From: Streptomyces sp. NBC_01016
GTDB taxonomy: Bacteria > Actinomycetota > Actinomycetes > Streptomycetales > Streptomycetaceae
NCBI RefSeq assembly: GCF_026341035.1
Contig: NZ_JAPEOQ010000002.1
Span: 1,550,001-1,614,000, forward strand
Direction of reading: 5' to 3'
DNA length: 64,000 bases
Position 1 is the first letter of the stretch; each line of letters starts with the position of its first letter. This document shows, one piece after another, positions 41,129-48,209 of the stretch. The translations under genes and the position numbers were made by a program. The notes under the pieces were generated by a model. That model saw only the letters and a list, made by a program, of their open reading frames with translations. It was not told the DNA's origin and ran no database searches.

Positions 41129-41194
41129 CGTTATACGTAGAACGCATTCCCGTCATACGTATAACGCGAATCCGTCATACGTAACACCCCCTCA
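41129..41194. repeat. 22-bp iterons with TACGTA cores before the lyase gene
   Basis: TACGTA recurs at 41134, 41156 and 41178, an exact 22-bp period. Units are CGTTATACGTAGAACGCATT... (41129), CGTCATACGTATAACGCGAA... (41151) and CGTCATACGTAACACC (41173). Each unit is itself near-palindromic (CGTTATACGTATAACG-like). The array begins 5 bp after the DUF624 stop and ends 48 bp before the lyase start, a location suited to an operator. Confidence 0.85.
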
Positions 41195-41241
41195 ACCCCC
41201 TTCTCGTACAGCACGTTTGGCATGCACGGAAAGGAACGACG

Positions 41242-43986
41242 ATGTCCCCCATTCCCCGCAGGTCCCTCCTCAAGGCCGCCGCGGTCGCCGGCGCCGCCGC
41301 GCAGTTCAGCTGGGCGCTCGGCGGCAAGGAGGCGAAGGCCGCGCCGGCCGCCGCACCCGCAGAGGCCGACCCGGTCACGCTCGGCTGGCTGGAGGACGGC
41401 GGGCTCGGCGCGGCCCCCGGCTCCACCGTCGGCGTGCCCTGGCCCAAGGGCGCGTACGAGAAGGGGCAGGAGTTCGCCCTCACCACCGAGGACGGCAAGC
41501 AGGTCCCCGTCCAGACCTGGCCGCTCGCCCAGTGGCCCGACGGCTCGCTGAAGTGGACCGCGCACGCCGTGGGCCCCGGCGCCGGAAACGGGAAGCTCTC
41601 GCTGAAGGCGGGGAGCGCCGCGGCGCCCGACAAGAAGGTGAGCGTCTCGACGAGCGGCGGAGTCGTCACCGTCGACACCGGCGTCGTCGTCGCGAAGCTC
41701 GGCAAGAGCGGATCGAGCCTGGTCAAGTCCGTCACCCGCGGCTCCACCGAGATCGCCAAGGACGGCCGGCTCGTCCTCCTGCGCCAGGGCGAGATCGAGG
41801 ACGGCGACCAGGGCACGCAGAAGTACGAGCGGTTCGAGTCCGTCATCGAGGAGACGAAGGTCGAGCAGGAGGGTCCGGTCCGCGCCGTCGTCCGCATCGA
41901 CGGCAAGCACCGCAAGGGCAGCCGGAGTTGGCTCCCGTTCTCCATCCGGTTCTACTTCTACGCGGGCGCCGAATCGTTCCGCATGGTGCACACCATCACG
42001 TACGACGGCACCCAGGAGCCCGGCAAGGCCTCCGGGGACTTCATCCGCGGGCTCGGCGTCCGGTTCACCGTGCCGATGCGCGACAAGGCGTACGACCGGC
42101 ACATCCGGATCGGCGGCGAGGGCACCGGCATGCTGCGGGAGGCGGTCCAGGGCATCACGGGACTGCGCCGTGACCCGGGAGCTGCCGTGCAGGCGGCGCA
42201 GTTCGCCGGCGAGAAGCTGCCCGACCCCTCGACCTGGGACCAGCGGGTCACGACCCGCCTCCAGTACATCCCCGAGTGGGGCGACTACTCCCTCTCCCAG
42301 CTGTCCGCGGACGGCTTCACCCTCAAGAAGCGCACGAAGAAGGGGCACGGCTGGATCGGCGCCGGCGGTGGCCGCCGGGCCAGCGGATTCGGCTACGTCG
42401 GCGGTGCGAGCGGCGGACTCTCCTTCGGGCTCCGCGACTTCTGGGAGAAGCACCCGGCCGGCCTCGACATCCGAGGCGCGCAGACCGACGAGGCCGAGGT
42501 CACCCTCTGGCTCTGGTCGCCCGAGGCGCAGCCCATGGACCTGCGCTTCTACCACGACGGCATGGGCCAGGACACGTACGCGGAGCAGCTCGAAGGCCTC
42601 AACATCACGTACGAGGACTACGAACCCGAGTTCGGCACCCCCTACGGCATCGCCCGCACCAGCGAGCTGATGTTCTGGGCGAACGACGCGACACCGAAGC
42701 CCGAGGCGTTCGCCCAGCAGGTAGAGGCCGTGCGCGTGCTGCCGCAGCTGGCCGCCCCGCCCAAGCAGCTGATCAAGTCGAAGGTCCTCGGACCCGGCCT
42801 CTACTCCGAGCCCGACCGCTCCACCCCCGCCAAGGCCAAGATCGAGGACCACCTCGACTTCCTCTTCACCTACTACAAGGACCAGGTGGAGATGCGCCGT
42901 TGGTACGGCTTCTGGGACTACGGCGATGTGATGCACTCCTACGACCCGGCGCGCCACCAGTGGCGCTACGACGTCGGCGGCTACGCGTGGGACAACTCCG
43001 AGCTGTCGCCGGACATCTGGCTCTGGTTCGCGTATCTGCGCTCGGGCCGCGCCGACATCTTCCGCTTCGCCGAGGCCATGACCCGGCACACCGGCGAGGT
43101 CGACGTCTACCACCTCGGCAAGTGGGCAGGCCTCGGCACCCGGCACGGCGTCCAGCACTACGCCGACTCCGCGAAGCAGCAGCGCATCGCCAACACCACG
43201 TACCGCCGCTACTACTACTTCCTCACCGGCGACGAGCGCGTCGGCGACCTCATGCACGCCAACGTCGACTCCGACGAGACGTTCCTCGTGCTCGACCCGC
43301 AGCGCAAGGTCCGCCCCGACCCGGACTACAAGCCCGACCCGCACGCCCTGTCCATCGGCTTCGGCACCGACTGGAGCGGGCTCGTCTCCGCCTGGCTCAC
43401 CGAGTGGGAGCGGCGCGGGCCCAAGTGGGAGAAGGCCAAGGCGAGAGTCCTGTCGACGATGGAGACGATCGCCGCGCAGCCGAACGGATTCGTGCAGGGC
43501 AGCGGGCTCTACGACCTCGACACCGGCAAGTTCGCGATCGCCGACAAGGCCGTCGTCGGCGTCTCCCACCTGTCGGCGGTCTTCGGCCTCAACGAGCTGT
43601 GCGCGGAGCTGATCGACCAGGTCGACATGCCGAAGTTCGAAGAGGCGTACTACGACTACTGCCGCTACTTCAACGCCACGAAGGCGGAACAGAAGGCGCG
43701 GTACGGCTCGGACTTCGGCTCGCTCATCCTCTTCCAGGGCCACTCCCGGCTCGACGCCTACGCCGCCGTGCGCACCGGCGACGACAAGCTGGCCAAGCGC
43801 GCCTGGGAGAAGTTCTTCAAGAGCGACGGCTACACCGAGGCGTCGCCCTGGAAGACCGAGAAGGTCGACGGGCCCGTCACGCTCGTCGCAGGCACCGAGG
43901 CGAACTGGGTCTACACCAACGACACGGCCCTGTACGGGCTCGCCGCCATCGAGAACCTGGCGCTTGTCGGGGACAAGATGCCCTGA
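41242..43986 (+). CDS. secreted exo-rhamnogalacturonan lyase-like protein (PL26/YetA)
   Basis: A 914-residue exported protein. The Tat signal is PRRSLLKAAAVAGAAAQFSW, cleaved near AKAAPA. The mature protein resembles the PcRGLX/YetA family: an N-terminal beta (RIFT-like) domain beginning PVTLGWLEDGGLGAAPGSTV, a long beta region with FSIRFYFYAGAESFRMVHTI, then an alpha/alpha-barrel with RRWYGFWDYGDVMHSYDPAR and HTGEVDVYHLGKWAGLGTRH. Family enzymes release unsaturated galacturonosyl-rhamnose from rhamnogalacturonan-I. Assignment rests on length, layout and DUF624/ABC context. ATG 41242. Confidence 0.75.
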   Translation: MSPIPRRSLLKAAAVAGAAAQFSWALGGKEAKAAPAAAPAEADPVTLGWLEDGGLGAAPGSTVGVPWPKGAYEKGQEFALTTEDGKQVPVQTWPLAQWPDGSLKWTAHAVGPGAGNGKLSLKAGSAAAPDKKVSVSTSGGVVTVDTGVVVAKLGKSGSSLVKSVTRGSTEIAKDGRLVLLRQGEIEDGDQGTQKYERFESVIEETKVEQEGPVRAVVRIDGKHRKGSRSWLPFSIRFYFYAGAESFRMVHTITYDGTQEPGKASGDFIRGLGVRFTVPMRDKAYDRHIRIGGEGTGMLREAVQGITGLRRDPGAAVQAAQFAGEKLPDPSTWDQRVTTRLQYIPEWGDYSLSQLSADGFTLKKRTKKGHGWIGAGGGRRASGFGYVGGASGGLSFGLRDFWEKHPAGLDIRGAQTDEAEVTLWLWSPEAQPMDLRFYHDGMGQDTYAEQLEGLNITYEDYEPEFGTPYGIARTSELMFWANDATPKPEAFAQQVEAVRVLPQLAAPPKQLIKSKVLGPGLYSEPDRSTPAKAKIEDHLDFLFTYYKDQVEMRRWYGFWDYGDVMHSYDPARHQWRYDVGGYAWDNSELSPDIWLWFAYLRSGRADIFRFAEAMTRHTGEVDVYHLGKWAGLGTRHGVQHYADSAKQQRIANTTYRRYYYFLTGDERVGDLMHANVDSDETFLVLDPQRKVRPDPDYKPDPHALSIGFGTDWSGLVSAWLTEWERRGPKWEKAKARVLSTMETIAAQPNGFVQGSGLYDLDTGKFAIADKAVVGVSHLSAVFGLNELCAELIDQVDMPKFEEAYYDYCRYFNATKAEQKARYGSDFGSLILFQGHSRLDAYAAVRTGDDKLAKRAWEKFFKSDGYTEASPWKTEKVDGPVTLVAGTEANWVYTNDTALYGLAAIENLALVGDKMP

Positions 43987-44004
43987 TCCCGGCAGAATCG
44001 GGTC

Positions 44005-44475
44005 ATGGACCGCAGCCGTCGCGACTGGACCCATTACCGCTTTCGCAGTGTGTGGGAACTGCCCGCCCCGCCGGGCGCCGTGTACGCGGTGCTCGAGCGG
44101 GCCGAGGAGTATCCGCGGTGGTGGCCCCAGGTCCGCTCGGTGACGCCGCTGGACGGGAGCGCGACCAGCGGCGTCGCCGTCTTCCGGTCCTTTCTTCCCT
44201 ACGAGCTGCACGTCACGGCGCGCGAGGCGCGTCGTGACCCGGCCGCGGGGACCCTGCAGATCGCGATGACCGGGGACCTGGAGGGCTGGGCGCGCTGGAC
44301 GCTGACGCCGCTGCCCGGAGGCGGCACCCGTGCCGTCTACGACCAGGAGGTCGAGGTGAGCAAGCCGCTGATGCGCCGGTTCGCGCTGCCCGGCCGTCCG
44401 GTGTTCCTGGCCAACCACGCGTGGATGATGCGCGGCGGGCGGAGGGGGCTTGCCGCCCATCTGCAACCGGTTTGA
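44005..44475 (+). CDS. SRPBCC/START-like ligand-binding protein
   Basis: A 156-residue protein of the polyketide-cyclase/START fold: FRSVWELPAPPGAVYAVLER at the start, YPRWWPQVRSV, and a C-terminal helix region FLANHAWMMRGGRRGLAAHL. Such proteins bind hydrophobic ligands in a cavity; substrate is unknown. It begins 19 bp after the lyase stop, so it could be co-transcribed, though no functional link is evident. tRNA-Val copy 2 follows. Confidence 0.82.
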   Translation: MDRSRRDWTHYRFRSVWELPAPPGAVYAVLERAEEYPRWWPQVRSVTPLDGSATSGVAVFRSFLPYELHVTAREARRDPAAGTLQIAMTGDLEGWARWTLTPLPGGGTRAVYDQEVEVSKPLMRRFALPGRPVFLANHAWMMRGGRRGLAAHLQPV

Positions 44476-44514
44476 ACACAGGGCGCCGCGACCTGTATTG
44501 TTCAACGCGTTCCC

Positions 44515-44586
44515 GGGCGATTAGCTCAGTGGGAGAGCGCTTCGTTCACACCGAAGAGGTCACTGGTTCGAACCCAGTATCGCCCA
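44515..44586 (+). tRNA. tRNA-Val (CAC), copy 2
   Basis: Identical in sequence to the tRNA at 37081-37152: acceptor GGGCGAT/ATCGCCC, loop TTCACAC, anticodon CAC, no encoded CCA. The 78-bp identity ends at 44592. Confidence 0.95.
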
Positions 44587-44598
44587 CCCGGAGAATGA

Positions 44599-44628
44599 CC
44601 GGTCCGCCGTACAGGCGGGCCGGTTTTT
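44599..44628 (+). terminator. intrinsic terminator after tRNA-Val copy 2
   Basis: CCGGTCCGCC (44599-44608) pairs with 44614-44623 (one T-G wobble) around GTACA, followed by TTTTT. Confidence 0.9.
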
Positions 44629-44649
44629 CGTTGTGCCGGTTTTCGTTGT
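44619..44649. repeat. tandem duplication of the terminator T-tract
   Basis: GCCGGTTTTTCGTTGT (44619-44634) is followed directly by GCCGGTTTTCGTTGT (44635-44649), identical except for one T. It duplicates the 3' arm and T-run of the tRNA terminator. Confidence 0.85.
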
Positions 44650-44710
44650 GCCGTACGGCACCGGTGGGTGAGGTGTCGTTTCTGCCTTCGGGGCCCCGAC
44701 GGGGGAACGA

Positions 44711-45436
44711 TCAGGCTGCCGCCGGAAGTTCCGGGCGCAGCGGCCACGCCGGGTCCACCGTCTCCGGGTTGCCGCTGCGGGCGAACCAGGCCTGCAGGCC
44801 GCGGGCCTGCGCCGCGTGCCAGACCGCCTGCAGGGTGTGCAGCTCGGCGGGGGAGAGGCGCTCCAGGCGGGACGCGAACCTGCGGCCCACCTCCCGCACC
44901 AGGTCGAGGGACGCCTGCGCGTCCGCCGCCGCGTCGTGCGCGTCCGCCAGCTCCACCTCGTAGTGCGCGCACAGATCCGTCAGCGTGCGACGGCCCTTGC
45001 GGTAGCGGTCCAGGTGCTTGTCCAGGACACGCGGGTCGATCACGCACAGGGACGCGGTCGCCAAGTAGAGGGAGAGCGACGAGGCCCGGTGCCGCTTCAA
45101 CTCGCGGTCCAGCAGCGTCAGATCGAACGGGGCGTTCATCACGACCAGCGGGCGGCCCGCCGCGGCCTGCTCGGCGAGTGCCCGCCCGACCTCCTCCATC
45201 ACGGGCGCCGGCCAGCGCCCGTTGAGCTGCAGATGCTCGTCGGTAAGGCCGTGCACCTCGGTGGCACCCGGCGGCACCGGCACCCCGGGGTTCACCAACC
45301 AGCGTGATACCCGTGGGCGCGTTCCCGCCGCGTCCTGCACCACGATCGCGGCGGACACAATGCGATCGTTCTCCACGTCCACGCCGGTCGTCTCGGTGTC
45401 GAAGGCGGCCAGTGGACCCTCGTACCAGCACGTCAT
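44711..45436 (-). CDS. DEDDh 3'-5' exonuclease (DnaQ-like)
   Basis: A 241-residue exonuclease. The catalytic acidic residues are in FDTETTGVD (motif I, residues 12-20), VVMNAPFDLTLLD (motif II) and HDAAADAQASL (motif III, with the DEDDh histidine). It resembles polymerase III epsilon-like exonucleases but lacks a polymerase-binding tail, so it may act in DNA repair or RNA turnover. ATG 45436 has AGGAG upstream. Divergent from the DUF4365 gene with a 184-bp spacer. Confidence 0.9.
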   Translation of the reverse strand: MTCWYEGPLAAFDTETTGVDVENDRIVSAAIVVQDAAGTRPRVSRWLVNPGVPVPPGATEVHGLTDEHLQLNGRWPAPVMEEVGRALAEQAAAGRPLVVMNAPFDLTLLDRELKRHRASSLSLYLATASLCVIDPRVLDKHLDRYRKGRRTLTDLCAHYEVELADAHDAAADAQASLDLVREVGRRFASRLERLSPAELHTLQAVWHAAQARGLQAWFARSGNPETVDPAWPLRPELPAAA

Positions 45437-45620
45437 GATCTCTCAACTCCTGGTTCCCGCGCGGCAGATGACGTCCCGTCGACGTGTGGTCCCTGCCCCA
45501 AGCGGTGATACCCGCGCTGTTTGCGTCGTACGCCGAGCGGTGACAACACAGGTACGAGTCATGGCAGTTCAGCGGGGTGCCATCGGCGTGAACCCGCATT
45601 CCCGGAAGGTCAGTCGGCCC

Positions 45621-46187
45621 ATGGCGCTCGCGCGGCCCGAACGAGGCGGGCTGCTGCCCGAGCGGATCGCACCGCCGCGCGGCACACTCGCCACCACCGC
45701 CTGCATGGAGACCCTGCAGGTGGGCTATCTGCATGCCGTGGCCGCCGCCGCGGGGTGCTCGCTCTCGCAGCCCTTTCCGGACAACGGCATCGACTGGCAC
45801 GTCAGCCACAGCTCGCCCGGGCATGCGATCGACGACGAAGTCACCATCAAGGTGCAGCTCAAGGCGACGTACCAGGTCGCGCCCGATCCGCCGGGTCCCT
45901 CCTTCGCCTTCACGCTCGACAACGCGCACCTGGAGAAGCTCGCCCGCACCCCGGTCTCGGTGCACAAGATCCTCGTCGTGATGCTCGTGCCGCGCTCCCA
46001 GGACGACTGGCTGCGGGCCGCCCACGACCGGCTCGACCTGCGGCACTGCTGCTACTGGATGAACCTCGCCGGACACCCGGTCACCGGGCGGCGCAGGACC
46101 ACCGTGCGCGTCCCGACGGCGCGGATCTTCGACGACCGCGCGCTCTGCGAGATCATGGCCAGGGTGGGCGCGGGTGGACGGCCCTGA
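45621..46187 (+). CDS. DUF4365-domain protein (putative PD-(D/E)XK-like nuclease)
   Basis: A 188-residue protein from ATG 45621. Residues about 35-150 carry the DUF4365 pattern: GIDWHVSH followed about 20 residues later by VTIKVQLKAT, the D...QxK spacing seen in restriction-endonuclease-like folds. That points to DNA or RNA cleavage or binding, but the catalytic set is incomplete by eye. Its biological role is unknown. It is followed 36 bp later by another uncharacterised gene in the same direction. The frame is open further upstream, so the start could be earlier. Confidence 0.75.
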   Translation: MALARPERGGLLPERIAPPRGTLATTACMETLQVGYLHAVAAAAGCSLSQPFPDNGIDWHVSHSSPGHAIDDEVTIKVQLKATYQVAPDPPGPSFAFTLDNAHLEKLARTPVSVHKILVVMLVPRSQDDWLRAAHDRLDLRHCCYWMNLAGHPVTGRRRTTVRVPTARIFDDRALCEIMARVGAGGRP

Positions 46188-46223
46188 CGGTCCAACTCGG
46201 CCTGGGCCGAAGGGAGTTGTGTG

Positions 46224-47441
46224 ATGCAGCATCGCCCGATCGAGGAACCACTGCGCCCGCTCGGCGCGGGCCGCGGCCACCCCGTCGACCTCGTCGGGCC
46301 CGATCCGGGGCAGGTCGACCCCGCGGTGCTCGGCGCCCTGCTCGACCGGCACGGCTGGCGGCGGCGCGGCGGGGCCGCCGGGAGGTACGCGCGCTGGACG
46401 CTGCCGGGGGGCGGGGGCCGGACCAGCCTGCTCGTGCCGGAGAGCCGGGCCTTCCCGGACAGCGAGGAACTGCTCGGCGAGGCGATCGTCGCCCTCGAAC
46501 GCAGCGGTACGCCGTCCGCGCGGGAGGTGCTGGTCTCGCTCGCCGTGCCGAGTGACGAGATCCGCTGGACGCGCGATGTTCCGGCGGGGCCCGCGGGCGC
46601 CTCGTCCTGGCCCGCCGAGGAGCAACTGCGGGGCGCGGCACGGCAGATGCTGCTCGCGGGCGCCCTCGCCGCGCGGGGCCGCGCCGGGTACTACGGGGCG
46701 AGGCATCGGCGGCCCGCGGCCGCGGCCCTGGAGAACGTACTGGTGCAGACGGCGTCCGGCGGGCGCCGTCTCACCGCGTTCGTGCCCGTGGCCACGGGGC
46801 GGGCGCTCGCCGTACGGCTGCACCAGGCGCTGTACGCGGTGCGCGAGGCCATCGACTACCGGCGGGCCACCGGCGGCATGGACGCGTTCGACGGCGCGGT
46901 CGAGGCGGGCGTCAGCCATGAGCTGACCGAGGCGCTCGTCGCGCTGGTGCGCGGCACCGAGGGCGCGCGCGTCGGCGTGGCCTGGGCGCCCGCCGCCGGG
47001 GTGCCCGAGGAGTGCACGGACGGCGACGCCCCCGTCGAGTTCTCACCCGGTGACCTCGACGTGCTGCGCGAGGCCGGCGCCCGCTTTCTGTACGCCGAAC
47101 CCGCCGTCTCCGTCCGCGTCACCGGCACTGTCGTCCGCATGCGCAGGACGGGGCCGCGCGGCGCGGGCACGGTGCGGATGCGGGTGCTCGCGGGCGTCGA
47201 GGTGCCGCACGTACGGATGACGCTGGACGAGGAGGCGTACCGGATCGCAGGGCACGCGCACCTGGTGGGCCTGCCGATCCGCGTGCACGGGCGCCTGGAG
47301 AGCCGGGGCGGATTCCGCCGCCTCACCGGGGCGACCGGAGTCGTCCCCGTACAGGTGGAAGAGGCCGAGCGGGACCGGATGATGAAGTCGCTCCAGGAGA
47401 ACCTGGACTTCTTCGAGGAGGCCTGCGCGGGGGAGGAGTAG
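46224..47441 (+). CDS. uncharacterised protein paired with DUF4365 gene
   Basis: A 405-residue Arg/Ala-rich, mostly soluble protein from ATG 46224 (AGGGAG 7 bp upstream). I do not recognise a domain. Segments include LVVPE-type beta strands, a central helical region LAVRLHQALYAVREAIDYRR, and a C-terminal half with an OB-like run (HLVGLPIRVHGRLESRGGFR) ending MMKSLQENLDFFEEACAG. No signal peptide or membrane helix. Close spacing behind DUF4365 suggests one operon and shared function. Confidence 0.65.
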   Translation: MQHRPIEEPLRPLGAGRGHPVDLVGPDPGQVDPAVLGALLDRHGWRRRGGAAGRYARWTLPGGGGRTSLLVPESRAFPDSEELLGEAIVALERSGTPSAREVLVSLAVPSDEIRWTRDVPAGPAGASSWPAEEQLRGAARQMLLAGALAARGRAGYYGARHRRPAAAALENVLVQTASGGRRLTAFVPVATGRALAVRLHQALYAVREAIDYRRATGGMDAFDGAVEAGVSHELTEALVALVRGTEGARVGVAWAPAAGVPEECTDGDAPVEFSPGDLDVLREAGARFLYAEPAVSVRVTGTVVRMRRTGPRGAGTVRMRVLAGVEVPHVRMTLDEEAYRIAGHAHLVGLPIRVHGRLESRGGFRRLTGATGVVPVQVEEAERDRMMKSLQENLDFFEEACAGEE

Positions 47442-47476
47442 GGCTTGATCCGTCGGAAGGCCCCCAGCCGCCCGGG

Positions 47477-48040
47477 TCAGCTGCTGGACCGGTGCGCGTA
47501 CAGGTCTCTGAGCAGGGCGATCTCCGCGCCGTGGTGCAGCATCTCGCGGTTGATGTGGAGGACGAGCCGCGCCATCGGATCCTTGGCGAACTCGCCCTCC
47601 GCCGGGCCGCACGGGCGGGCGAGGCCCTCCTCGCCGAGGCTGCGCACGCCGTCGGCCCACTGCGCGTACGCCGCGTCGAGCCGGTCGAGGGCGTCCGCCG
47701 CCGTCCCCGGATACACGTACGACTCGTAGTCGACGGGCGCCGCCCCGAAGTGCGACGCGTTCCGCGCGCCGAGCACGCCCACCAGAATGTGGCCGAGGCG
47801 CCAGGCGATCGTCGTCACCGGCGCGGGAACCGGCTCCGGGTACGCGAAGTCGATCGTGAGCTCGCCGGAGCCGACCTGCATGGGGGCGGTGCCGGTGCCG
47901 CGCGGGCGGACGTTCCAGCAGTCCGCCACCGGTTCCCAGAAGTACTCGTCGTCGCTGAGCCCCGCCAGGCGGTCGCGGAGCTGGTGACGCCAGTGCCAGT
48001 CGAGCTGGTCGGCGAGGAGCGGGTTCCAGTCGAGTGTCAT
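47477..48040 (-). CDS. DinB-superfamily protein
   Basis: A 187-residue four-helix-bundle protein of the DinB/YfiT type. Metal-ligand histidines are seen in LDWHWRHQLRDRL, RLGHILVG and EMLHHGAEIALLRDLY. In actinobacteria DinB-like proteins include mycothiol-dependent thiol transferases or isomerases, but the specific reaction is not readable. ATG 48040 is chosen over upstream codons. It converges with the preceding gene and is divergent from thrS. Confidence 0.85.
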   Translation of the reverse strand: MTLDWNPLLADQLDWHWRHQLRDRLAGLSDDEYFWEPVADCWNVRPRGTGTAPMQVGSGELTIDFAYPEPVPAPVTTIAWRLGHILVGVLGARNASHFGAAPVDYESYVYPGTAADALDRLDAAYAQWADGVRSLGEEGLARPCGPAEGEFAKDPMARLVLHINREMLHHGAEIALLRDLYAHRSSS

Positions 48041-48209
48041 ACGTCTCACGCTAGAGCCCGGCACTGACAGTCGCCTCATGCGCGCGACCGGTGACGGGCC
48101 CGTCGCCCGGTTAACCGTTTCGCGAGCGGCCCTGGTGACTCGGTACGATCGTTGCTGCGCGCGTCACAGGTAATGGCGCGGCGTTCCATCTTCAGGTAGG
48201 AGAAGTCCG

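Noticed and set aside
37081..44592. Integrative element using tRNA-Val as att site
   Set aside because: There is no integrase, excisionase or transfer gene, and the repeated sequence is an entire tRNA rather than a 3' tRNA fragment.
48081..48209. T-box or threonine leader peptide before thrS
   Set aside because: No T-box sequence and no Thr-rich short frame with a ribosome site were seen.
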